From Candidatus Sulfotelmatobacter sp. (GTDB taxonomy: Bacteria > Acidobacteriota > Terriglobia > Terriglobales > SbA1): a DNA stretch of 12,505 nt. Positions 1 through 6,426 of this stretch are shown here, piece by piece. Every line of letters begins with the position of its first letter. Within the stretch, counting starts at the first letter, position 1. Under the pieces are notes generated by a model. The model searched no databases, was not told the DNA's origin, and saw only the letters and a program-made list of their open reading frames with translations. The stretch spans positions 1-12,505 of the forward strand of contig JASLEQ010000439.1 in NCBI GenBank assembly GCA_030151135.1, read 5' to 3'. A program made the position numbers and the translations under genes.

Positions 1-935
1 CGCGATTGCACAAAAATGTGGCGGTCGAAGGCAGGCATCTGGCGCTCACGCCGGAACAATACTTTGAGCTGAAAAACTGGGGCTGCGCGAACAATGCATG
101 GATCCAGGTAGCGCAGGAGTTGGGAGAGCAGGCATTGTGCCGGGCGCTGCATCACGCTGGTCTGGAAGCGAAGGCTCTAGGCGCACTGTTCTTCACTTCG
201 GTCACGGGAATCTCAAGTCCATCGATTGATGCGCTGCTGATCAATCGCATGGGGCTTCCTGCGAACATCAAGCGAATTCCGATATTCGGGCTTGGTTGCG
301 TGGCCGGTGCGGCAGGGATTGCGCGCGCTGCCGATTATGTGCGCGCGTATCCGAAGCAGGCGGCCGCTCTGGTGGCGGTGGAGCTTTGTTCGTTGACGAT
401 CCAGAAAGAAGACTTGTCGGTGGCGAATTTGATTTCCTCGGGGCTGTTTGCGGATGGCTCGGCGGCGGTTGTGGTGACCGGCGATGAAATCAATGCGAAT
501 GGTCCAGAGATTGTCGCGACGCGTTCGGTGTTTTATCCAGACACGGAGCGAATGATGGGATGGAAGATCAGCGAGAAAGGGTTTCAGATTGTGCTCTCGC
601 CGGAAGTCCCGGTGCTGATACGAGAGAATCTCGGGCGGGATGTCGACGCATTTCTTGCTGAACACGGCCTTCGACGTGCAGACATACAGAGTTGGGTTTT
701 GCATACAGGGGGACCGAAGGTGCTGGAAGCGACCGCGGACGCGCTGGGATTGCACGATGGAGAACTCGAGGCTTCGTGGAACTGCCTGAAGAGAGTGGGA
801 AATTTATCTTCGGCTTCGGTCCTGGTGGTGCTCGAGGACGTGATGAGAAACCGGCGCCCCGAACCGGGGACGTGGGGAATTCTGGCGGCCATGGGACCGG
901 GATTTTGCTCGGAGCTAGTGCTGCTGAAGTGGTGA
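1..935 (+). CDS. Type III polyketide synthase (chalcone/stilbene synthase family), 5'-truncated by window edge
   Basis: This is a homodimeric, ACP-independent polyketide synthase: it condenses an acyl-CoA starter with malonyl-CoA units on one active-site cysteine to give pyrones, resorcinols or similar phenolic lipids. The reading frame is open from base 3 to the TGA at 933-935. Numbering from the TTG at base 6 (309 residues), the catalytic Cys98 lies in GLGCVAG, His233 in WVLHTGG and Asn266 in RVGNLSSAS, which is the complete Cys-His-Asn triad. The family's C-terminal loop is seen as MGPGF (296-300). Family members have about 350-390 residues, so some 40-70 N-terminal residues are missing; the TTG at base 6 is probably internal and the true start lies upstream. 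The next gene, a flavoprotein, starts 7 nt after the stop, which fits the known pairing of such synthases with tailoring oxidoreductases. The product cannot be told from sequence: an alkylresorcinol or alkylpyrone type is plausible (inference). The fold assignment is firm. Confidence 0.93.
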   Translation, partial: RLHKNVAVEGRHLALTPEQYFELKNWGCANNAWIQVAQELGEQALCRALHHAGLEAKALGALFFTSVTGISSPSIDALLINRMGLPANIKRIPIFGLGCVAGAAGIARAADYVRAYPKQAAALVAVELCSLTIQKEDLSVANLISSGLFADGSAAVVVTGDEINANGPEIVATRSVFYPDTERMMGWKISEKGFQIVLSPEVPVLIRENLGRDVDAFLAEHGLRRADIQSWVLHTGGPKVLEATADALGLHDGELEASWNCLKRVGNLSSASVLVVLEDVMRNRRPEPGTWGILAAMGPGFCSELVLLKW

Positions 936-937
936 GG
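934..937 (+). promoter_or_regulatory. Ribosome binding site that fixes a TTG start
   Basis: GAGG sits 5 nt before the TTG at 943 and overlaps the TGA stop of the upstream synthase gene. No in-frame ATG or GTG lies between the upstream in-frame stop (925-927) and the FAD-binding motif. The nearby ATG at 938 is in another frame and meets a stop within three codons. TTG 943 is therefore the best start for the flavoprotein. Confidence 0.55.
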
Positions 938-942
938 ATGCA

Positions 943-2052
943 TTGGTAAGGTCAACGGATATTTTTGTAATTGGCGGCGGACCAGCGGGACTGGCGGCTG
1001 CCATCGCAGCGCGGCAACGTGGCTTTCGGGTGATTGTCGCGGATGGAAGCCGACCGCCGATCGACAAGACTTGCGGTGAAGGATTGATGCCGGATGGCCT
1101 GGCGGCGTTTGAGCGGCTGGGACTTCAGTTGCCGGTTTCAGAGGGGCGCCGGTTTCGCGGAATTCGTTTTCTCAATCAAAAGATGTCGGCAGATGCGGTC
1201 TTTCCGGATGGCGCTTGCGGACTGGCAGCGCGGCGACCAGTGCTGCACCGCGTCATGGTGGAACGCGCGGAACAGGTCGGTGTCGACTTGCTATGGGGAC
1301 GTCCGGTAAATGGAATTTCGAAAGATGGAGTGTATGCAGGCAAGGACTTCGTCCAAGCAAAGTTTGTCATCGGCGCAGATGGATCGAACTCGCGAGTGAG
1401 ACGGTGGGCAGGGCTAGATAAGAGTTGTCGTCCGCGATTAAGGTATGCGTTTCGGAGGCACTATCGCGTGGCTCCATGGACCGATCACATGGAGATCCAT
1501 TGGGGCAGACGATGCCAAGGTTATGCTACGGCGGTCGGTGAAGAAGAGGTGTGTGTTGCTGTCGCGTCGCACGATCAAAATCTGCGGTTGGATGAAGCAT
1601 TGCAGGAACTGCCGTCGCTGAGCGCGCGTTTGAGGGGAGCAGAGGTATCAACGCCCGAACGCGGAGCTGTGACCGGGAACCGCCGACTCAAGCGTGTTTG
1701 GCGCGGGAATGTGGCCCTTATCGGGGATGCTGCAGGCACGGTCGATGCGATTACCGGCGACGGTTTGGGCCTGGCGTTCAGCCAGGCTGTGGCGCTGGCG
1801 GCGTGCATCGAGAGCGGTGATTTGGCCCGGTATCAGCAGACTCACGATCAGTTAGCGTTGCGTCCGTTACTGATGGCGAGATTCATGCTCTTGTTGGACG
1901 GACGACCGTGGCTTCAGGATCGTACTCTGCAAGTTTTCAAAAAGCGGCCGGAGATTTTCCAGCGTCTGCTGGCCTTGCACGTGGGAGTACTGCCTCCGAC
2001 TGAGCTTGTCTGGGATAGTCTGACTTTGGGTTGGGGAATTCTAACCGCATAA
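943..2052 (+). CDS. FAD-dependent oxidoreductase, geranylgeranyl reductase / aromatic hydroxylase-like
   Basis: This is a 369-residue flavoprotein of the p-hydroxybenzoate hydroxylase fold that also includes geranylgeranyl reductases. It has the N-terminal Rossmann dinucleotide motif GGGPAG (11-16), a CGEG motif (44-47) like that of the reductase branch, the DG motif GADGSNSRVR (144-153) and the FAD-ribityl GD motif beginning GDAAG (261-265) and continuing to GDG (272-274). All FAD-contact motifs are present, and there is no signal peptide or obvious membrane segment. It begins with TTG 7 nt after the type III polyketide synthase stop and ends 1 nt before the next gene, so it is very likely co-transcribed. 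The likely role is tailoring of the synthase product, either hydroxylation of a phenolic lipid or reduction of double bonds. The choice between these cannot be made from sequence. It could also be annotated as an FAD-dependent monooxygenase. Confidence 0.88.
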   Translation: MVRSTDIFVIGGGPAGLAAAIAARQRGFRVIVADGSRPPIDKTCGEGLMPDGLAAFERLGLQLPVSEGRRFRGIRFLNQKMSADAVFPDGACGLAARRPVLHRVMVERAEQVGVDLLWGRPVNGISKDGVYAGKDFVQAKFVIGADGSNSRVRRWAGLDKSCRPRLRYAFRRHYRVAPWTDHMEIHWGRRCQGYATAVGEEEVCVAVASHDQNLRLDEALQELPSLSARLRGAEVSTPERGAVTGNRRLKRVWRGNVALIGDAAGTVDAITGDGLGLAFSQAVALAACIESGDLARYQQTHDQLALRPLLMARFMLLLDGRPWLQDRTLQVFKKRPEIFQRLLALHVGVLPPTELVWDSLTLGWGILTA

Positions 2053-2053
2053 C

Positions 2054-2662
2054 ATGAGCTTGGCTCGCACGGATCACAAACTCCATTCAATATTCTTGGC
2101 CGGAACTCTGATGGCGTTGGCCCTTCCCGCATGGGCCCAACAGCGGGAGTTCCAAGTCGATCCCGCACAGAGTTCGGTGAAATTCACATTAGGCGACGTG
2201 CTGCACACGGTGCGCGGCACTTTTAAAGTAATGCGCGGCGACCTGCAGATGGATTCCGGGGGACGACTCTCGGGCGAAATCGTAGTGGATGCAAAGAGTG
2301 GAGACAGTGGAAGCGGGATGCGCGACCACAAGATGGGCAAGGAAGTACTGGAGAGCGACCGCTATCCTGAAATTTCGTTTCGGCCGGACCGCATTGAAGG
2401 CGCCGTTCCGGGCGCGGGCAGTTCCTCGATCAATGTTCATGGCATGTTCAGTATTCACGGAGTAAGCCGCGAGATTACGGTTCCGGCACAACTTACGATG
2501 AATGCAGACCATTGGAATGCGACCGTTCACTTTACAGTGCCCTACCAGAAATGGGGGATGAAAAATCCCAGCACTCTGTTCCTGCGGGTCAGCGACACCG
2601 TTGAGATTGATCTTGCGGCGGCGGGTGCAATGATCACACGCTCGGCAACAGGGGCTCAGTAA
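2054..2662 (+). CDS. YceI-family secreted lipid/polyisoprenoid-binding protein
   Basis: This is a 202-residue protein with a clear Sec signal peptide: a charged start, a hydrophobic run at about 13-26, and an AWA-Q cleavage site after residue 28. The mature part matches the YceI beta-barrel (lipocalin-like) fold: FQVDPAQSSVKFTLGDVLHTVRG-type opening (about 33-55), the KMGKEVLESDRYPEISF helix-strand signature (about 93-109), FSIHGVSREITVPAQL (132-147) and a C-terminal strand ending VEIDL (183-187). Known YceI proteins bind isoprenoid quinones or amphiphilic lipids in a central cavity; function beyond binding is poorly defined. The ATG lies 1 nt after the stop of the flavoprotein gene, with no strong ribosome site of its own, so translational coupling is likely. 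Placement behind a polyketide synthase and a flavoprotein suggests that it binds the lipid product (inference). The last 7 nt overlap the convergent gene on the other strand. Confidence 0.9.
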   Translation: MSLARTDHKLHSIFLAGTLMALALPAWAQQREFQVDPAQSSVKFTLGDVLHTVRGTFKVMRGDLQMDSGGRLSGEIVVDAKSGDSGSGMRDHKMGKEVLESDRYPEISFRPDRIEGAVPGAGSSSINVHGMFSIHGVSREITVPAQLTMNADHWNATVHFTVPYQKWGMKNPSTLFLRVSDTVEIDLAAAGAMITRSATGAQ

Positions 2663-4359
2663 CCGGTCTGGGCAGTGATCCCTTTTTTCTCAACGCAGCG
2701 ATAAGAGCGGCCCGAGGTGAGGTTCTTATACTCCTCGGTTTCTCCGCTGGGCCATTCGATCACGATTCGTTCCACCCGGTCCCGTTTTTCTAATCCAAAT
2801 GTGAGAGGAAGCTCCGACTGAGAGAGATAACTGGAGCCGCCTTTTACCATGCGAGACTGCACCATGCCGCCGGAATGGACGTGCAGAACGGCGCCAATGG
2901 CGTCGCGATTCGATTTTGTGCCCGTCAGATGAAAGCGGATGCTGCGGTTTCCGCTGAGTTGGTCGTTGCGGTAGAGATATGCGGGACCATTGTTGGTCGT
3001 AATCAAGAGATCGACGTCGCCATCGCGATCGAAGTCGCAGTAGGCTAGGCCGCGTCCAACTTTTGGATGATCGAAACCTCCCCCGACCTGAGCGGCAACA
3101 TCACGGAAGTTGGCTTTGCCGTTGTTCAGAAACAACTGAGGCGGCTGGGCGTATCCGACATTACCGCGAATGTTACGAACGGTTTCATCGATATGGCCGT
3201 TAGCGACGGCGAAGTCGAGCCAGCCATCGAGGTTCAAATCGAGGAACGAACAGCCAAATCCCAGGCTGTTTCTGGAAGCGATGCCGACACCGGATTGCGG
3301 CGCAATGTCTTCGAATTCTTTCCCGTTCAGGCGATACAAGCCGATCATCTCGTTGTCGAAGTTCGTAATGCCGACACCGGGATTTCCGGAATTGTCGAAG
3401 TCGGCGACGTCGACACCCATCCCTGCGCGCGCTTTCCCATCGGTGCTGAAGGCGATGCCTGTCTCCACCGCGGAATCTTTGAAGGTTCCATTGCGCTGAT
3501 TGCGGTATAGCTTGTTGGGCTGCGTATCGTTGGCGACCAGAAGGTCGGGCCAACCGTCATGATCTTCATCCAGCAATGCCACGCCAAGGGACTTGGAACT
3601 GCTGTCGAAGATCCCGCTGGTGGCGGTGACATCTTCGAAGGTGCCATCTCCGCGATTATGGAAGAGCCAGCAGGTGGCGCCCCGATAGGCTTCGGGGGTG
3701 CAATAGGACTTATGCTTGCCGTCGAGACTGCAAAAGATATCGGTCTCGATGGACCATTTCACGTAGTTGCAGACGAAAAGGTCAAGTAAGCCGTCGCGGT
3801 CGTAATCGAACCAAAGAGCGGAGGTGCTGAAGCCTTCGCGTTTACCGAGCCCGGCGGAATTCGTTACGTCGACGAAGGTGCCCTTGCCCGTGTTGCGGAA
3901 CAAGCGGTTCTGTCCGACGCAGGTTACGAGAATGTCGGGGAAGCCGTCGTTGTTATAGTCGCCGACGGCGACGCCCATGCCATACATCTCGATATCCAAG
4001 CCAGCGCGGGATGTGACATCCGTGAAAGTCCCGTTGCCATTGTTGTGGTAAAGGCGGAGAGTGGTACGGCTTTTCTTGTGTCCGGGCCAATCGGAACCGT
4101 TGATGAGCAGAATGTCTTGCCAGCCATCGCCATCATAGTCGAGGAAGGCGCAACCGGAGCCCATGGTTTCCGGCAGGAATTTGCCGCCAAATGCGCCGCT
4201 ATTGTGACGGAACTGGATGCCGGATTGAGAAGTGATGTCGGCGAAGCGAAAGCCGAGTGAGTTCGCGTTGGGCGCCTGCACAGAAAGGGCCGGCAGACGC
4301 GCGAATTCGGACAAGGAAAGGAGGCCAGCCATTCCTCCAAGAAAAGACCTGCGATTCAC
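2656..4359 (-). CDS. Tat-exported FG-GAP/VCBS repeat protein with C-terminal ASPIC/UnbV domain (CRTAC1-like)
   Basis: This is a 567-residue exported beta-propeller protein. The start has a twin-arginine signal (NRRSFLGG at 2-9, then a hydrophobic stretch), so export of a folded protein by Tat is likely. Calcium-binding D-x-D/N-x-D-G repeats occur near residues 74-82, 134-142, 185-193, 263-272, 320-328 (degenerate), 374-382 and 442-450, which suggests a seven-bladed propeller. The region 474-558 is the ASPIC/UnbV domain, including the conserved strands around FHLTGTKSNRDAIGA and IVIEWPSGE. Such proteins are common in Acidobacteriota and Planctomycetes. Their role is unclear, with adhesion, carbohydrate binding and a cell-surface scaffold all proposed. 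The GTG start overlaps the TGA of the response-regulator gene (GTGA, 4356-4359), so it is translationally coupled to that gene. An ATG at 4332 is a possible alternative but would break the Tat motif. Family call is firm, function is not. Confidence 0.92.
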   Translation of the reverse strand: MNRRSFLGGMAGLLSLSEFARLPALSVQAPNANSLGFRFADITSQSGIQFRHNSGAFGGKFLPETMGSGCAFLDYDGDGWQDILLINGSDWPGHKKSRTTLRLYHNNGNGTFTDVTSRAGLDIEMYGMGVAVGDYNNDGFPDILVTCVGQNRLFRNTGKGTFVDVTNSAGLGKREGFSTSALWFDYDRDGLLDLFVCNYVKWSIETDIFCSLDGKHKSYCTPEAYRGATCWLFHNRGDGTFEDVTATSGIFDSSSKSLGVALLDEDHDGWPDLLVANDTQPNKLYRNQRNGTFKDSAVETGIAFSTDGKARAGMGVDVADFDNSGNPGVGITNFDNEMIGLYRLNGKEFEDIAPQSGVGIASRNSLGFGCSFLDLNLDGWLDFAVANGHIDETVRNIRGNVGYAQPPQLFLNNGKANFRDVAAQVGGGFDHPKVGRGLAYCDFDRDGDVDLLITTNNGPAYLYRNDQLSGNRSIRFHLTGTKSNRDAIGAVLHVHSGGMVQSRMVKGGSSYLSQSELPLTFGLEKRDRVERIVIEWPSGETEEYKNLTSGRSYRCVEKKGITAQTGY

Positions 4360-4985
4360 GGAACGTTCACCAACCCGGCGCGAATGGCATAGACAACGAG
4401 TTCCGCAGTTTTGTGAATGCCGAGACTATTCATGATGTTGGCACGGTGAACGGCGACGGTATTGGCGCTGAGATCCAAGGCGGTGGCAATTTCCTTGTTT
4501 GATTTACCGTCGACGATCATCTGGAGGACTTCTAGTTCCCGGGGAGTGAGGGCCGAGCTGCGCTCGCCGCGCAAGGTGGTTTTCTGTTCGACCTTGGGAT
4601 CGAAAACAGTTTCGCCGTCTGCAACTTTGCGAATTGCGGTACCCAGCTCGAGGTCCAAAGCATTCTTGAGGACGTATCCTTTGGCGCCAGCTTCGATGGC
4701 CTGGCGAACCCAGGTGCTCTCGCTATGCATGCTGAGCATGAGGACGGCGGTTTCGGGCGATTCCTCAATAATTTGACGCGTAGCTTGTAGCCCGTTCATT
4801 CCGGGCAGAGCGCAGTCCATTACAACGACCTGGGGATGGAGTTGCCGGGCGAGTTTGACGGATTCTTCACCGTCGCCAGCCTCACCGACGACTTCCATAT
4901 CGGGTTCATCTTCCAGCATGCGGCGGAAGCCACGGCGGACCAGGCTATGGTCATCCACGAGCAAGACTGTGATCTTCTTTTGCAT
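4356..4985 (-). CDS. Two-component response regulator, NarL/FixJ (LuxR-type HTH) family
   Basis: This is a 209-residue transcription regulator. Its receiver domain spans about 5-122: acidic pair Asp11-Asp12, phosphoacceptor Asp57 in VVMDCALPGMNG, Ser85 in the switch position, and Lys107 in GYVLKNA. The C-terminal LuxR-type helix-turn-helix lies at about 145-203, with the typical LTPRELEVL start, GKSNKEIA and TVAVHRANIMNSLG. The ATG at 4985 directly precedes the first receiver strand (KITVLLVDDH) and has GGAG 4 nt upstream. The frame stays open further upstream, but there it only shadows the kinase gene. The start lies inside the 3' end of the kinase gene (35-nt overlap), and the stop overlaps the start of the next gene by 4 nt, so the three genes form a coupled operon. 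It is presumably phosphorylated by the adjacent kinase; its target promoters are not evident. Confidence 0.95.
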   Translation of the reverse strand: MQKKITVLLVDDHSLVRRGFRRMLEDEPDMEVVGEAGDGEESVKLARQLHPQVVVMDCALPGMNGLQATRQIIEESPETAVLMLSMHSESTWVRQAIEAGAKGYVLKNALDLELGTAIRKVADGETVFDPKVEQKTTLRGERSSALTPRELEVLQMIVDGKSNKEIATALDLSANTVAVHRANIMNSLGIHKTAELVVYAIRAGLVNVP

Positions 4986-6396
4986 AAGACTCCGCTTTCT
5001 CCCTAGGGACGACGAGGTGCACCAACGTACCGCCGGCCGCCGGATGTGAAATGACGAGTTGACCACCCATGAGTTCCGAACGCTCGCGCATGGCGACCAA
5101 GCCAATTCCCCGCCGGCCCGGCTTTTCCGAAAAGCCCATACCGTGGTCCTGGACCTCGAGTTCGAGGGTGGAAGGCCCGAAACGCAAGCACACAGAAGCC
5201 TGCTTTGCCCCGGAATGCCGCGCAACATTATTTAGCGCTTCCTGCAGAATGCGGTAAATATGCACTCCGGCACTACGGTCCACGGGAAACGGCTCACCCT
5301 GCTTCTCATAGGATATGGTAATTCCGTTTTGTCTTTCCACGGTGGGAATGTACCAATCCAACGTGCTTTCAAGACCGGCTTCGTCGAGCATGACAGGATG
5401 AAGCGCCTGCGAGAGGCTGCGGACGCTCTCAAGAGTGGTCTGGACGGTCTGAAGAACTTCCTGCAAATCGGCGCGCAGTGTAGAGCCCTCGGGGGCATGA
5501 GATCCGGCGCGGCGCAGCATCGATCCAATCGCAGTAAGGATCTGTCCGAACTCATCGTGGAGTTCACGAGAGATGTAGCGAAGAGTAGATTCCTGGGTGG
5601 AAATCAGTTTCTGGGCGAGTTCGCTGCGGCGCTCCGAAATTTCGGCGAGACGCGCGAAGAGGCGGCGGTTCCAGCGAATGAGAGAAAGGCCATTCAGCAG
5701 GATGGCGAGCAGCGTTGCGCCGAGAAAGAAATATACCTGTCTTTGGACACGATCGTAAATCTGGACGATGCGTTGTCCGGCCTGCTCTTCGTTCTCACTA
5801 TTTTGGACGAGCAGGCGGGCGACCGCGGTACTCAGCGCGGCCTGGCGTTCCTGTAAAGACAATTGAATCTGGGCACGGGCTTCTTTGTCTTTTCCCTCGC
5901 CAGCCAGAGCGAAGACGCGGTCGACCGCATCCCAGAACTGAACCACGGAACTGGAGAGGAACGCACTCTGCTCAGGAGTGCGGCTGGCGGCGGCGAAACC
6001 GGATTCGAGGCGCATGGCATCCTCAAGATCGGTGCGAATGCGCTGAAACTGCGCGGACCAGGCGGTCAGGGGATAAGGCTCATCGCTGCTGACCATGTCG
6101 CGCATGGCGACGGCGAGAAGATTAAGGTCATTCTGGATGCGGAGAAGCTGAAGGGAATCTTTGCGGTTGCGGTCGACAAGTTCGGTCTGGAGTTTACGAA
6201 GGCCGGTGACTTGCCACGTCATATACGCGGAATAGGCGATAACAACTGACAGAGTGATGAGCAGGCCCAGGACAAGGCCTATCGTGGGCGAACGCTCCGT
6301 CGACGACGGGTGAGACACGTCCCGAGCATACAACGAGATCAGGGCATGTGTCACAGGCGGGCGTAAGCGTACGGGGCTGCGCGAGTTGTGTGACAA
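4951..6396 (-). CDS. Membrane sensor histidine kinase, HisKA_3 (NarX/DegS/LiaS type)
   Basis: This is a protein of up to 481 residues. Membrane segment 1 is at about 40-61, followed by a largely helical extracytoplasmic region of about 155 residues that resembles a four-helix-bundle sensor. Membrane segment 2 is at about 221-240. A coiled-coil linker then leads into HisKA_3 with phospho-accepting His280 in SRELHDEFGQ. The ATPase domain shows the N box (EALNN, 386-390), G1 (DHGMGF, 417-422) and G2 (GRRGIGL, 427-433). It phosphorylates the response regulator encoded immediately downstream (overlap 35 nt). The start is unsure: TTG at 6396 is the longest form but has no ribosome site, and GTG at 6354 or GTG at 6318 are alternatives. 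The GTG at 6318 would leave a compact tail of about 12 residues before the first membrane segment and looks structurally most natural. The ligand is unknown. Confidence 0.93.
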   Translation of the reverse strand: MSHNSRSPVRLRPPVTHALISLYARDVSHPSSTERSPTIGLVLGLLITLSVVIAYSAYMTWQVTGLRKLQTELVDRNRKDSLQLLRIQNDLNLLAVAMRDMVSSDEPYPLTAWSAQFQRIRTDLEDAMRLESGFAAASRTPEQSAFLSSSVVQFWDAVDRVFALAGEGKDKEARAQIQLSLQERQAALSTAVARLLVQNSENEEQAGQRIVQIYDRVQRQVYFFLGATLLAILLNGLSLIRWNRRLFARLAEISERRSELAQKLISTQESTLRYISRELHDEFGQILTAIGSMLRRAGSHAPEGSTLRADLQEVLQTVQTTLESVRSLSQALHPVMLDEAGLESTLDWYIPTVERQNGITISYEKQGEPFPVDRSAGVHIYRILQEALNNVARHSGAKQASVCLRFGPSTLELEVQDHGMGFSEKPGRRGIGLVAMRERSELMGGQLVISHPAAGGTLVHLVVPREKAESYAKEDHSLARG

Positions 6397-6426
6397 TGCA
6401 GTAATAATGAAGCCGGAAGGGGCGAA
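6397..6426. promoter_or_regulatory. Divergent intergenic region between kinase and exporter genes
   Basis: The only divergent gene pair in the window meets here, so promoters for both the kinase operon (-) and the transporter operon (+) should lie in or next to it. The gap is 30 nt if the kinase starts at TTG 6396 and 108 nt if it starts at GTG 6318. It is locally AT-rich (TAATAAT at 6402-6408), which could be a -10 element for the + strand, but I see no well-spaced -35 box. GGAAGGGG at 6415-6422 is a good ribosome site for the exporter ATG at 6427. Promoter assignment is inference. Confidence 0.35.

Noticed and set aside
3067..3510. A 147-codon + strand frame with a protein-like composition, opposite the UnbV-type gene
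   Set aside because: It mirrors the Asp/Gly repeat codons of the real gene in antisense and has no domain or start context of its own.
4986..5228. N-terminal extension of the response regulator by 81 residues
   Set aside because: The extension overlaps the kinase ATPase domain in another frame and shows no domain; the receiver begins right at the ATG at 4985, which has a ribosome site.
5260..5856. A 198-codon + strand frame opposite the histidine kinase
   Set aside because: The kinase motifs on the other strand are complete; the frame has no recognisable homology.
6386..6408. TTGTGT followed by TAATAAT as a sigma-70 promoter
   Set aside because: The spacing of about 10 nt is too short for a normal -35/-10 pair; only the AT-rich element is noted in the intergenic entry.
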